A DNA stretch of 64,000 bases from Chryseobacterium sp. c4a (GCF_009900745.1 NZ_WXVU01000003.1:186001-250000); one strand, 5' to 3'. Shown: positions 1-9,085, counted from the first letter of the stretch. Program-made: numbers and translations. The notes: generated by a model from the letters alone, not told the origin.

Positions 1-424
<424 letters not shown>

Positions 425-451
425 TTAGTTCGCTTCGATCAGCGATTCTCA

Positions 452-470
452 TTGCAGGGCAGCCCTGCGT
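452..470. other. Short GC hairpin between DUF4296 gene and tgt
   Basis: A perfect 6-bp inverted repeat, GCAGGG-CAG-CCCTGC at 454-468, in the 68-base gap between two co-directional minus-strand genes. No U-tract follows it on the minus strand, so it is not a good terminator. It may be an RNA processing or stability hairpin. Confidence 0.3.
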
Positions 471-480
471 CATCATTATT

Positions 481-846
481 TTATTTCTGAGGCATTCCTA
501 GTTCGGTTTGCTTCAGCTTATCTTTTACATACTTATCCGCCTTAGGATCTTTTTTCAGTAAAATTTGCTGTGCTTCATTTGCGATGTCTGTCATTTCTTC
601 TTTAATCACATAATATTTAAAACTTTCAACAAAGTCATCCGGTTTTACATTATGGGATTTTAAAATAAATCTTGTACCCGCTTCCATATTTCTGTTCTGA
701 TACATAAAATTAACCTGATCGTTCATCACAAGGTCTGCGACGATCTCTGCCATCACATCCTGATCAACCAGATTTTTAGGCTTATCAATATAATCACTAC
801 ATGAAGACAGCCCCAGAAAAACAAAAACAAGGATCAAAGTTTTCAT
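481..846 (-). CDS. DUF4296 lipoprotein
   Basis: A predicted lipoprotein of 121 residues. The start chosen at 846 gives a clean lipoprotein signal (MKTLILVFVFLGLSSC, lipid-bearing Cys16). An in-frame ATG at 885, 8 bases after the upstream stop, would add 13 hydrophilic residues before the signal and is less likely. The mature part is helical and charged, with no catalytic motif. It resembles the DUF4296 family, usually encoded just upstream of tgt in Flavobacteriia; its function is unknown. It probably forms an operon with the glycosyltransferase upstream and tgt downstream. Confidence 0.8.
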   Translation of the reverse strand: MKTLILVFVFLGLSSCSDYIDKPKNLVDQDVMAEIVADLVMNDQVNFMYQNRNMEAGTRFILKSHNVKPDDFVESFKYYVIKEEMTDIANEAQQILLKKDPKADKYVKDKLKQTELGMPQK

Positions 847-893
847 CAGCTTATTTTTATATTTTTTATTGGAAGAATTGGTCATGCTTAATT

Positions 894-1610
894 TTATAAT
901 CTATTGATGATTGACTTCCATTTTAAGTTTAACACACCAAAAACAGCTTCATGGATAATTCCACCGTTCATTTTGCTTTCCCCTAAAATCCTATTGGTAA
1001 ATATAATAGGAACTTCCACAATTTTAAAGCCTTTTTTAAAAGCTCTGAATTTCATTTCAATCTGAAACCCATATCCCTTCAATCTTACATTATCCAATCC
1101 TATATCTTCCAACACCTTACGAGAGAAGCACACAAAACCGGCTGTTGTATCATGGATAGGCAGCCCTAAAATAAATCTTACATACTTGGATGCAAAATAA
1201 GATAACAGAACCCTTCCCATAGGCCAGTTCACCACATTTACTCCTTTTGAATAGCGAGATCCAATAGCCATATCAGCATTCAGACAGGCTTCAAAAAGTT
1301 TAGGCAGATCATTAGGATTATGCGAAAAATCGGCATCCATTTCAAAAATATAATCGTATTTATTTTCGATAGCCCACTTAAATCCATGAATATAGGCTTT
1401 ACCCAAACCATCTTTTGTATGTCTTATAGAAAGATGAAGGTAATGTGGATACCTCTTTTGTAATTCTTTTACGATTTCAGCTGTTCCATCCGGAGAAGAA
1501 TCATCCACTACTAGGATATGAAAGTCATCCTCCAATGCAAAAACCGCGGAAATAATATTTTCAATATTTTCCTTTTCGTTATACGTTGGGATTATGACGA
1601 GTTTTTTCAT
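894..1610 (-). CDS. Polyprenol-phosphate-mannose-synthase-like family 2 glycosyltransferase
   Basis: A 238-residue GT2 glycosyltransferase of the dolichyl/polyprenyl-phosphate mannosyltransferase type, transferring a sugar from a nucleotide donor to a lipid phosphate at the cytoplasmic membrane. Visible motifs are the N-terminal IIPTYNEKENI, DDSSPDGT, and the metal-binding MDADFSHNP block, then GSRYSKG. No C-terminal membrane segment is present, as in the short single-domain forms. The start is placed at 1610 (MKKLVIIPTYNE); the ATG at 1655 would add 15 residues not expected in the family. The sugar transferred cannot be read from sequence. Confidence 0.9.
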   Translation of the reverse strand: MKKLVIIPTYNEKENIENIISAVFALEDDFHILVVDDSSPDGTAEIVKELQKRYPHYLHLSIRHTKDGLGKAYIHGFKWAIENKYDYIFEMDADFSHNPNDLPKLFEACLNADMAIGSRYSKGVNVVNWPMGRVLLSYFASKYVRFILGLPIHDTTAGFVCFSRKVLEDIGLDNVRLKGYGFQIEMKFRAFKKGFKIVEVPIIFTNRILGESKMNGGIIHEAVFGVLNLKWKSIINRL

Positions 1611-1664
1611 TTCAGTTTGCAAAGATAGTTTATTTAACCTTTTTATTTTATACAAAATAATCTA

Positions 1665-1672
1665 TAATTTTG
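1665..1672 (+). promoter_or_regulatory. Candidate -7 box (TAATTTTG) upstream of DUF4271 gene
   Basis: Matches the Bacteroidota TAnnTTTG -7 consensus on the plus strand. No clear -33 TTG is seen. It would give a leader of about 180 bases to the DUF4271-hemD pair. The 1673-1850 stretch has no recognisable gene. Confidence 0.3.
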
Positions 1673-1850
1673 CAAAAAATTTTTCAATGATTCGTGGATC
1701 AAATAAAAATTGAGATCAAGAATCTTAGATGATGCACAAAATCAATTGAAAAAAAGGCTTAACATCAAATTTAGCAGATGAAGCAATAAAGAAAATCTAT
1801 GCCAAGTTGTGTTATTTATAGTTAAATAAAAAAATAAAAAACTTAAAAAT

Positions 1851-2519
1851 TTGCCATCGTCACCGAACTACATCAATCATGTAAGAATACCTGAGAACAA
1901 CGATTGGGTCATTTTTATACTTATAGGCTGTATATTTTTATATGTTTTCATGATGAACATTATAGAAAGAGATGCAAGTCTTAAAGATTTTCTGCTTCAA
2001 AAGTATTTTGATGCAAGTAACAATCTCCCGAGCTGGATTATCACCTCCTGTGTGATTGCCCTTACTTTATCTGTTTTGATTTCACAATACATTCCGGTAG
2101 TTCCGAAATATATTGCAGACCTGCAGATTTTGGGATATCAGCTTAATAAATTTGGATATACCCTCATTGCGGTAATCTTTTTTTACCTGACCAAGTCAAC
2201 ATTGGGTTATTTATTCTATCAAAGTATCGGAGATGGAAAAAAATGGACTATTTTCTACTTCACCTCGACAAAGTTCTATTTTATCCTGTCATTTTTGTTG
2301 ATAATTTTGTGTGTCACCCATTATTACTTCCCTATAGACAGAAATAAAATATTCTTATACTATTTCTCTTTCTTTTCTTTTGTATTCATTTTCAAAGTTT
2401 TTTTCTATTTATTTCACAAGAACAAGATTCTTCCAGAGAAATGGTATTATAAATTTTTGTATATTTGCACGCTCCAAATCGCACCATTATTACTGCTTTG
2501 GAAGTTGTTATTTTTTTAA
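1851..2519 (+). CDS. DUF4271 multi-pass membrane protein
   Basis: A 222-residue inner-membrane protein with about five to six hydrophobic segments (near residues 20-36, 62-80, 97-116, 138-158, 167-188, 204-222). It resembles DUF4271, found directly upstream of hemD in Flavobacteriia; its function is unknown. The reading frame has no ATG before codon 34 and a stop lies 24 bases upstream of codon 1, so the start is read as TTG at 1851. Starting at Met34 would remove the first membrane segment. It ends 11 bases before hemD and is probably co-transcribed with it. Confidence 0.75.
   Translation: MPSSPNYINHVRIPENNDWVIFILIGCIFLYVFMMNIIERDASLKDFLLQKYFDASNNLPSWIITSCVIALTLSVLISQYIPVVPKYIADLQILGYQLNKFGYTLIAVIFFYLTKSTLGYLFYQSIGDGKKWTIFYFTSTKFYFILSFLLIILCVTHYYFPIDRNKIFLYYFSFFSFVFIFKVFFYLFHKNKILPEKWYYKFLYICTLQIAPLLLLWKLLFF
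2460..2467 (+). promoter_or_regulatory. Candidate internal -7 box (TATATTTG) for hemD
   Basis: A TAnnTTTG match inside the 3' end of the DUF4271 gene, 63 bases upstream of the hemD start. It may give hemD some independent transcription. A match this short in AT-rich DNA can arise by chance. Confidence 0.3.
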
Positions 2520-2530
2520 TAAAGTCAAAG

Positions 2531-3271
2531 ATGAGAATAAAGTCTATATTGGTTTCTCAACCAGCGCCTAGTGAGTCTTCTCCATATCTGGATATAGCGA
2601 AGAAGGAAAAAATAAAGATTGATTTCCGCCCATTTATCCACGTCGAAGGGGTTGACAATAAAGAACTCAGAACTCAGAAAATAGATCTGACGCAATATAC
2701 CGGTATCATTTTTACCAGTAAAAATGCTATTGACCATTACTTCAGACTTGCAGAAGAATTGCGTTTTGCAGTTCCGGATACAATGAGATATATCTGTCAA
2801 TCGGAAGCTATTGCCAACTATCTTCAGAAACACATCGTGTACAGAAAAAGAAAAATCAGCTTTGGGGAGAAAAACTTCTCAGATCTTCTTCCTCTGTTCA
2901 AGAAGTTTCCTACTGAAAAATATCTGTTGCCATCTTCAGATGTTTTAAGTCCGGATATTGTAAAAACTTTAGATTCTGCTAATGTAGAATGGACAAGAGC
3001 AATCATGTACCGTACTGTATGTAGTGACTTAACAGACATCAACATTAAAGATTACGATATGTTGATTTTCTTCAGTCCACAAGGAATCAAGTCTCTACAA
3101 CAGAATTTCCCAGACTTCAAACAAGATGAAACGAAGATCGGAGTTTTCGGAAACACCACTTTAGCTGCTGCTGAAGAAGCCGGATTAAAAGTAGATCTAA
3201 TGGCTCCTACGAAGGAAACTCCTTCTATGACCATGGCTCTTGAAAAATATATTAAGGCACTACACAAATAG
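2531..3271 (+). CDS. hemD: Uroporphyrinogen-III synthase
   Basis: A 246-residue HemD-family protein that cyclises hydroxymethylbilane with D-ring inversion to uroporphyrinogen III in haem synthesis. The start at 2531 (MRIKSILVSQPAP) gives the typical N terminus; the longer reading from 2465 only translates the upstream gene in another frame. Family-like blocks are YTGIIFTSKNAIDHYF near residues 56-71, MLIFFSPQGIKSL near 178-190, and IGVFGNTTLAAAEEAGLKV, matching the bilobal fold's hinge and C-terminal lobe. Sequence conservation in HemD is low, so the call rests on these blocks and on the DUF4271 neighbour. Confidence 0.88.
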   Translation: MRIKSILVSQPAPSESSPYLDIAKKEKIKIDFRPFIHVEGVDNKELRTQKIDLTQYTGIIFTSKNAIDHYFRLAEELRFAVPDTMRYICQSEAIANYLQKHIVYRKRKISFGEKNFSDLLPLFKKFPTEKYLLPSSDVLSPDIVKTLDSANVEWTRAIMYRTVCSDLTDINIKDYDMLIFFSPQGIKSLQQNFPDFKQDETKIGVFGNTTLAAAEEAGLKVDLMAPTKETPSMTMALEKYIKALHK

Positions 3272-3294
3272 TCTTTAATACAAAAAATAAGCTC

Positions 3295-3331
3295 AACCAT
3301 CTTTTCAATACAGAAAAGATGGTTTTTTTTT
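3295..3331 (+). terminator. Rho-independent terminator after hemD
   Basis: A perfect 12-bp stem, AACCATCTTTTC / GAAAAGATGGTT, with a 6-base loop and a run of nine T immediately after. A strong intrinsic terminator for the DUF4271-hemD transcript. Confidence 0.9.
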
Positions 3332-3334
3332 AAC

Positions 3335-3342
3335 TACATTTG
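3335..3342 (+). promoter_or_regulatory. Candidate -7 box (TACATTTG) for oligopeptidase B
   Basis: A TAnnTTTG match just after the hemD terminator, giving a leader of about 65 bases before the start at 3413. Confidence 0.4.
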
Positions 3343-3412
3343 AACAAAAATTAACATTGAATAGTACGTTCTGATAAAGCATATCAAAGCGTACAAAAAA
3401 TAAAATATTCTG

Positions 3413-5455
3413 ATGAAAGCTCCACAGGCAAAAAAAATAGAAAAAATACTAGAAACCCACGGCGACAAAAGAACTGATAATTATTTCTGGCTTAATGAAA
3501 GGGAAAACCCGGAAGTTATTCAATATCTGGAAGAAGAAAATGCTTACGAAGAATTCATCATGAAAGACACTGAAGAGCTTCAGGAAGAGCTCTTCGAAGA
3601 AATGAAAGCTCGATACAAGAAGGATGACGAATCTTTACCTTATATCTTCAATGAATACTGGTATATTGTACGCTATGAAGAAGGCAAGGAATACCCAATC
3701 TTCTGCAGAAAGTACAAAAGCTTGGATAATGAGGAGGAAATTATACTTAATGTCAATACTTTAGCAGAAGGCGAAGATTTCTTTGAAGTAGGAAGTGTAG
3801 CTGTGAGTCCTAATAATGAACTGACTTCTTTTTCTTCAGATAATGTCGGAAGAAGAATTTATACTTTAAACTTCAAAAATTTAAAAACCGGAGAAATTCT
3901 TCCTGACAAAATCCTGAATACTACAGGAAAGGCTGTTTGGGCTAATGATAATCAACATATATTTTATATCAGAAAGGACAAAAGCCTTCGCGCATTTCAG
4001 GTTTACAGACATAAACTGGGAACTGACCCTGCAGAAGATGTACTTATCTTCCATGAAAAGGATGACACTTTTGATGTAAATGTTTTTAAAACAAAATCAT
4101 TACAATATATTTTTATTGCCAGTTCAAGCACTATTTCCGATGAACATCATTTCATTCCTGCAGACAACGTTTTCGCAGACTGGAAAGTTATTCAGCCCAG
4201 AATAGACGACCTTGAATATTCTGTAGAACATTATGAAGATGAATTCTACATTATCACGAATGCTGATGATGCCACAAATTTTAAAATCGTAAAAACGAAG
4301 ATCGATAATTGTGGTATGGAAAATTGGGTAGACGTAATCCCTCATCGTGCCGAAGTATTATTAGAAGGCTTTGAAATCTTCAAAGATTATCTGGTTTTAG
4401 AAGAAAGAGAAAAGGGATTGCTTCAAATCAAAATTATTGATGAGAAGACAAAAGAATCTTACTATTTACCTTTTTCCGATCCAACCTACACTACTTATAT
4501 AGGAATCAATCTTGAATTTGATACGGAGATTTTACGTTATGGTTATACCTCTCTAACTCAGCCAAGTTCTACCTACGAGTATAACATGAAAGACAAAACC
4601 ACCACTCTTCTGAAACAACAAGAAGTTTTGGGTGGAAACTTCTTCCCGGAAAATTATATTTCAGAAAGAATCTGGGCAGATTCCCGAGACGGAGAAACAA
4701 AAATCCCAATTTCTCTTGTCTACCATAAGGACACTAAGAAATCAGCAGACACTCCACTTCTACTCTATGGATATGGAAGCTATGGCCACACTGTAGATGC
4801 TAGCTTTTCCAATGTAAGACTTTCCATCCTTGACCGTGGTTTTATTTATGCTATTGCCCACATCCGCGGTGGTGAATATTTGGGAAGAGAATGGTATGAA
4901 GACGGAAAAATGTTGTTCAAGAAAAATACTTTCTTCGATTTTATAGATGCAGGAAAATATCTTATAAAGGAAAACTATACTTCATCCAATCATTTATATG
5001 CAATGGGCGGAAGTGCCGGAGGATTATTGGTAGGTGCAGTAATGAATTATGAGCCTCAATTATTCAATGGTATTGTAGCACAAGTTCCTTTTGTAGATGT
5101 GGTAACAACAATGCTTGATGATACGATCCCTTTAACAACCGGGGAGTACGACGAATGGGGAAATCCTAATGACAAGGAATACTATCATTATATGAAGGAT
5201 TATTCACCTTATGATAATGTAGAAGCTAAAGATTATCCTAATATATTAATTACAACAGGATTCCACGATTCTCAGGTACAATATTGGGAGCCTGCAAAAT
5301 GGACTGCAAAGCTTAGAGAATTGAAAACCGATAACAATATTCTGATTTTTAAAACAGATATGAGCTCAGGTCACGGAGGGGCAAGTGGAAGGTTTGAATC
5401 CCTAAAAGAAGATGCATTGGAATATGCGTTTTTATTAAAAATTGATCATAATTAA
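3413..5455 (+). CDS. ptrB: Oligopeptidase B (S9A prolyl oligopeptidase family)
   Basis: A 680-residue serine peptidase of family S9A, close to the usual 680-700. The N-terminal half is the seven-bladed propeller that gates substrate entry; the C-terminal half is the alpha/beta hydrolase. Catalytic residues are readable: Ser534 in GGSAGG, Asp619 in FHDSQVQYWEPAKW, His654 in SSGHGG. The opening YFWLNERENPEVIQYLEEEN is typical of the family. No signal peptide is seen, so it is probably cytoplasmic. Oligopeptidase B cleaves short peptides after Arg/Lys; that specificity is taken from the family rather than shown here. It is transcribed alone after a terminator. Confidence 0.92.
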   Translation: MKAPQAKKIEKILETHGDKRTDNYFWLNERENPEVIQYLEEENAYEEFIMKDTEELQEELFEEMKARYKKDDESLPYIFNEYWYIVRYEEGKEYPIFCRKYKSLDNEEEIILNVNTLAEGEDFFEVGSVAVSPNNELTSFSSDNVGRRIYTLNFKNLKTGEILPDKILNTTGKAVWANDNQHIFYIRKDKSLRAFQVYRHKLGTDPAEDVLIFHEKDDTFDVNVFKTKSLQYIFIASSSTISDEHHFIPADNVFADWKVIQPRIDDLEYSVEHYEDEFYIITNADDATNFKIVKTKIDNCGMENWVDVIPHRAEVLLEGFEIFKDYLVLEEREKGLLQIKIIDEKTKESYYLPFSDPTYTTYIGINLEFDTEILRYGYTSLTQPSSTYEYNMKDKTTTLLKQQEVLGGNFFPENYISERIWADSRDGETKIPISLVYHKDTKKSADTPLLLYGYGSYGHTVDASFSNVRLSILDRGFIYAIAHIRGGEYLGREWYEDGKMLFKKNTFFDFIDAGKYLIKENYTSSNHLYAMGGSAGGLLVGAVMNYEPQLFNGIVAQVPFVDVVTTMLDDTIPLTTGEYDEWGNPNDKEYYHYMKDYSPYDNVEAKDYPNILITTGFHDSQVQYWEPAKWTAKLRELKTDNNILIFKTDMSSGHGGASGRFESLKEDALEYAFLLKIDHN

Positions 5456-5519
5456 AAACAACCATAAAACGAGATTAAACATTGATACCATCAATTATTA
5501 ATCATCATTTATCAATCTT

Positions 5520-5858
5520 ATGAACGAATCCGAATACTGGAAAAAAATAGAACAGTTCTTCGAAGATAACTTCCAGACTGAGAAGAACCCTCCTATTGAG
5601 ACTTTACTGTTCTTGATAGGACTTCAGGAACTGGGCAGCGGACAACAGAAATATACAAAAGAAGATAAGGTAAACCTGATCCATATTGCAGTTTGCAGAC
5701 TGCTTGAGCCTTTTGGATATTATAAATTCACCCATTATGAAGATGGGTGGCCTCAATTTGACAAACTCGAAGATCTTCCTGAATTAAAGCCTAATGAGCA
5801 AACCTTGCTTATGAAAAAGGCAATTATTCAGTACTTTCAGGAGGAAGAGCTTATTTAA
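5520..5858 (+). CDS. Conserved hypothetical protein, 112 residues
   Basis: A small acidic soluble protein without signal peptide or membrane segment. Notable stretches are PPIETLLFLIGLQELG, a helical middle, and HYEDGWPQFDKLEDLP. It resembles small flavobacterial hypothetical proteins but no function is recognised. It follows oligopeptidase B by 64 bases and is closed by a terminator at 5943-5980. Codon use matches its neighbours, so it is likely a real gene. Confidence 0.7.
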   Translation: MNESEYWKKIEQFFEDNFQTEKNPPIETLLFLIGLQELGSGQQKYTKEDKVNLIHIAVCRLLEPFGYYKFTHYEDGWPQFDKLEDLPELKPNEQTLLMKKAIIQYFQEEELI

Positions 5859-5942
5859 GTTAAAATGCAGAATTTTGAAAATTCCCTAATGAAACAATAG
5901 CATTATTAGTGAAATACCACTAAAACACTGCATTCCCCATAT

Positions 5943-5980
5943 AAATAGAGACTAGTCAAAAACTTGTCTCTATTTTTTTT
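5943..5980 (+). terminator. Rho-independent terminator
   Basis: Stem AAATAGAGAC / GTCTCTATTT (10 bp) with a 13-base loop, followed by a T run to 5980. It closes the 5520-5858 transcript. Confidence 0.85.
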
Positions 5981-6411
5981 AAACAAAAATAACTTGTTGA
6001 TTTAAAAAATATTGTATTTTTTTATTTATAGTTAATATTTTAAACCATTTCATTCCCAAGCTATTACACCTATATTTTACGAATATAATATTCATATCTT
6101 ACAATTTATCAGAATTTGATAGGCATATTCCGTATTAGATTTGTAATTTAGAGACTTCAGACCACATTCTTTTGACCTGTTACTATGGTCAATTTCCCTC
6201 AGAATACTATGGTCAATTTCTTCAGGCTTGCATTTGTTGTACAGCACTGAAAAAAAAGACACCACAAAAATGATATCCCGACTCATTATGAGCCGGGCAG
6301 GCTGAAATTTGAAAAAAATACACACAAAAACTAAGAACTGAAAAAACTATGCATTTCGAAAAGATTCTTCTGAAGAAAAAACAGATTAAAATTTAAATAG
6401 AAATCAAAACC
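5981..6411. other. AT-rich intergenic region with GGTCAA repeats and possible transposase remnant
   Basis: No convincing gene. It contains two exact copies of the 16-mer TACTATGGTCAATTTC (6181-6196, 6205-6220), an inverted TTGACC/GGTCAA pair (6172-6177, 6187-6192), and a hairpin CCCGACTCA / TGAGCCGGG (6277-6297, one mismatch). A 77-codon minus-strand frame (6092-6325) contains LKSLNYKSNTEYAYQ, vaguely like the C-terminal end of IS3-type transposases, but the rest does not match. It is either a decayed insertion sequence end or the control region of the operon starting at 6412. Confidence 0.4.
6181..6220. repeat. Two exact 16-bp direct repeats
   Basis: TACTATGGTCAATTTC occurs at 6181-6196 and 6205-6220, a 24-base period. 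The GGTCAA core also occurs inverted at 6172-6177. The spacing could suit a regulator binding on one DNA face, or a multi-repeat transposon end. Confidence 0.7.
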
Positions 6412-7299
6412 ATGAAAAAAATTAGCACTTCTTTAATGTTGCTCATTCTCAGCATGGCCTTTTCACAAGTAGGAATTTCAAAAAACCCAACGGTTGAAAT
6501 TCATAATAAGGCCATTTTACAAATCGATGGAAAATATGGAGGAAAAAATTACGGCATGATGCTTCCTGAAGTATCTGCACCGGAAAATCTCCCATTGTAC
6601 AGCTCCACGACCTCAGACAATGAGATGACAGGAATGATGATGTTCGAAAAAACACATGCTACCTTTTACTCTTATGATGGAGCAAAATGGAACAATGAGC
6701 CTACAGCTGCCGACTTTAAAATGAAACAAGCTCGCTTTTTATCCAATGCTGATGAAGAGACCAGCGTCGTATGTGTACTTCTTGGCTGCGGCCGGCATGT
6801 AGGACTAGGATTCAGTGCTCCTGTTGATGGGAAACAATCTTACAACAGTCTTAATATAACAAGAGAAGCAGCTGTTGTAGCCGGAGGAGGACTTTATGGA
6901 GACAAAAGTTTTGATAATGCCAAATTTGTCATCAACGAAGCAGGAGTTTATGACATTTACCTGAATGTTCCTTCTAAAACAGGAGGAGCCGTCTCTCTTA
7001 CCAGTGGCCCTCAATATCAGCTGCGAGCCTATTTGAAACAAAGTAATGGAAGTTATAATGAGGTTAAGCTTACCACATTCTTCCCTGATTATTACGGAAT
7101 TTTAGGAATTGGCGGAGATACCAATACGGCAGCTTTCACCACCACAAGAATCCGTTTGAATCCCGGAGATTATATTGTCCCGAGAATACATTCTCCATTA
7201 GCAACAGTATCTGTAGTGGTTACCCTTACCGCTGCGGCCAACACCAATATTGCTAAATACTATCCAAGAGAAATAATGTTCACCAAAGTAAGCGATTAA
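6412..7299 (+). CDS. Secreted flavobacterial surface-type protein, paralog 1 of 3
   Basis: A 295-residue exported protein (signal peptide about residues 1-19, ending near FSQ). The N-terminal module runs through GMMLPEV, LPLYSSTTSDNEMTGMMMF and FYSYDGAKW, a pattern frequent in flavobacterial secreted proteins. The C-terminal 170 residues look beta-rich (GVYDIYLNV, YQLRAYLK, LNPGDYIVPRI), reminiscent of C1q/TNF-like jelly rolls; that fold is inferred. It contains a paired-Cys block VVCVLLGCGRHVGLGF shared with paralog 3. First gene of a tightly packed tandem triplet. Function unknown. Confidence 0.75.
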   Translation: MKKISTSLMLLILSMAFSQVGISKNPTVEIHNKAILQIDGKYGGKNYGMMLPEVSAPENLPLYSSTTSDNEMTGMMMFEKTHATFYSYDGAKWNNEPTAADFKMKQARFLSNADEETSVVCVLLGCGRHVGLGFSAPVDGKQSYNSLNITREAAVVAGGGLYGDKSFDNAKFVINEAGVYDIYLNVPSKTGGAVSLTSGPQYQLRAYLKQSNGSYNEVKLTTFFPDYYGILGIGGDTNTAAFTTTRIRLNPGDYIVPRIHSPLATVSVVVTLTAAANTNIAKYYPREIMFTKVSD

Positions 7300-7300
7300 G

Positions 7301-8140
7301 ATGATCAGAAAAACAATTACACTCAACGTCTTTATTGCGACAGCAGTAAATACACTAGGATTTGCCCAAGTCAAAATGGGTAAAAGACCTGAAATCATTC
7401 ATCCAAGAGCCGCTTTACAGGTAGAGCATACTACAAAAGGAATTATGCTTCCTGTTGTTGACAATCATACTCAACTTCCTAATTACAATGCAGCACAATC
7501 GGATCTATATGATAATAAACCTGAAGATAATGGGTTGGTATTTTATAACAAAGAGATCAAGGATGTAGTAAAATATGATGGATATAGATGGATCTCCGCC
7601 ACAGAGAGAAGTATCAAAAACTATAAAAATGTAAGCATCCTGGGATCAAATGCTTCCGATGTATCTGTTGCTAACGTATTGGGAATTACGGGTCGACCTA
7701 CTCTATTGTTTAATATTTTAAATGATTTTGACAGAAATAATGTAAATAATTTAGGAGTTACAGTGAACGCCAATGGAGAAATTACGATTCCCGCAGATGG
7801 CTTCTACAGAATCAATCCATCCATAAAATCAAGCAGTGCCGGAGGCCTTTCTGTAGGAAATGCAGCTACTATTATTTCCCTTCAGGCGCTGTATGCTAAC
7901 GCAACAGGAGAAGGATGGCAAAAAATTCATGAAAACAGCTTTCTGCTTTATGGCTTATTAGTAACTGCCGGAAGTGCCAACTCTGTGAATAACTTTTCCA
8001 CTACAAAATATCTGCATGCCGGAGATCAGATCCGTTTAAGAGCGGGAATTCAAGCTGATACAGGATTGAATGTAGGAGCTGGTGTAAACTTTAAAATGAA
8101 TGATAAAGATACTTTTATCTATATAGAGAAATTGAACTAA
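7301..8140 (+). CDS. Secreted flavobacterial surface-type protein, paralog 2 of 3
   Basis: A 279-residue paralog of the flanking genes, with a signal-like N terminus, the same early blocks (GIMLPVVDNHTQLPNYNAAQSD, GLVFYNKEI, VVKYDGYRW) and a beta-rich C-terminal half (GFYRINPSIKSSS, LHAGDQIRLRAGIQ). The Cys-containing block of paralogs 1 and 3 is replaced by SVANVLGITGRPTLLFN, so the two cysteines are absent. The start lies one base after the previous stop (TAA-G-ATG), implying translational coupling. Function unknown. Confidence 0.75.
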   Translation: MIRKTITLNVFIATAVNTLGFAQVKMGKRPEIIHPRAALQVEHTTKGIMLPVVDNHTQLPNYNAAQSDLYDNKPEDNGLVFYNKEIKDVVKYDGYRWISATERSIKNYKNVSILGSNASDVSVANVLGITGRPTLLFNILNDFDRNNVNNLGVTVNANGEITIPADGFYRINPSIKSSSAGGLSVGNAATIISLQALYANATGEGWQKIHENSFLLYGLLVTAGSANSVNNFSTTKYLHAGDQIRLRAGIQADTGLNVGAGVNFKMNDKDTFIYIEKLN

Positions 8141-8141
8141 G

Positions 8142-8969
8142 ATGAGAAAGAATATTTATATTTCAGCCCTTTTATTGGCTGCCCAGATGGTTTTTTCCCA
8201 AGTTATTGTTGGGAGCGCAACCAATCCAAGCTCCAATTCCATGTTCAGTGTTGTGAATAAAGAGGATAATCCAGCACGATCTAAAGGAGTAATGATCCCA
8301 ACAGTAAACAATGAAACTGAGTTACCTTTATACAATGCCAGTCAAACCAACCATTTTGATAAAGACCCTTCTATGCAAGGAATGATCATGTACAGAAAAG
8401 ACATTCAAAGAGTCGTTGTATATGATGGAGAAACATGGAAACCTACTTTTTACGAAAACGGAGGAAGAACTACACGTGCCAGCATGAATCCAACAACCGC
8501 TGAAAGCGATTTTCCTTCTGTAGGATGTGTGCTGATTGGCTGTGGTGAAAAAGATGTTCCGTTTGGATTTTATAACAACACATTAGATGGTGATAAGCTG
8601 GGTATTATTGATCCTCAGGGAACCGTAAATAATAATTTCAACAATTTTACCTTTAAAGAATCAGGGTTTTATAAGATCCTTATCAGTTTGAAAGTAAAAA
8701 CTTCGGGTATACATGTAAGCCCGCCTGTTATCTCTTTCAGGGCATTAAAAAACGGAGCTACTCTTGCCAGAAATGACGTTCCTTTAAATGAAGCCATCCT
8801 GATTACAGCTGGAGCTAACAGAGTGGGAACAATGGAATTTTTGGCCATGTTTGATAAAGGAGACAAACTTAAAGTTCAGGTATCAGGAGGAGTTTCTATT
8901 CTAACCGTTGCCGACGTTTATAAAATTGTTCCTACAGACGGAACTTTCATCAGCATAGAAAAACTATAA
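8142..8969 (+). CDS. Secreted flavobacterial surface-type protein, paralog 3 of 3
   Basis: A 275-residue exported protein with signal peptide (about 1-19). The N-terminal VGSATNPSSNSMFSVVN, GVMIPTVNNETELPLYNASQ, GMIMYRKDI and VVVYDGETW blocks match paralogs 1 and 2. The Cys block VGCVLIGCGEKDVPFGF recurs. The C-terminal beta-rich part ends VFLAMFDKGDKLKVQVSGG-like, as in TNF/C1q-like folds (inferred). It begins one base after the preceding stop and is closed by the terminator at 9011-9043. Possibly a surface or adhesive component; no function can be assigned. Confidence 0.75.
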   Translation: MRKNIYISALLLAAQMVFSQVIVGSATNPSSNSMFSVVNKEDNPARSKGVMIPTVNNETELPLYNASQTNHFDKDPSMQGMIMYRKDIQRVVVYDGETWKPTFYENGGRTTRASMNPTTAESDFPSVGCVLIGCGEKDVPFGFYNNTLDGDKLGIIDPQGTVNNNFNNFTFKESGFYKILISLKVKTSGIHVSPPVISFRALKNGATLARNDVPLNEAILITAGANRVGTMEFLAMFDKGDKLKVQVSGGVSILTVADVYKIVPTDGTFISIEKL

Positions 8970-9010
8970 AGTTGAAATAAAAAGAAACATTTTTCATTCC
9001 ATATTTCATT

Positions 9011-9043
9011 AAATCGGGCACTCCATTTAGAGTGCCCGATTTT
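9011..9043 (+). terminator. Rho-independent terminator after the triplet operon
   Basis: A perfect 12-bp stem, AAATCGGGCACT / AGTGCCCGATTT, with an 8-base loop and a short T run. It lies between convergent genes and may also help to stop the minus-strand 9086-9571 transcript. Confidence 0.85.
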
Positions 9044-9085
9044 CATATCATAAACCTAACGATCAATCTCTTTTTCATTTTCAAA

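Noticed and set aside
6092..6325. A 77-codon minus-strand frame as a gene
   Set aside because: No recognisable full domain, overlaps direct repeats, and only a faint transposase-like segment; treated as possible remnant rather than a CDS.
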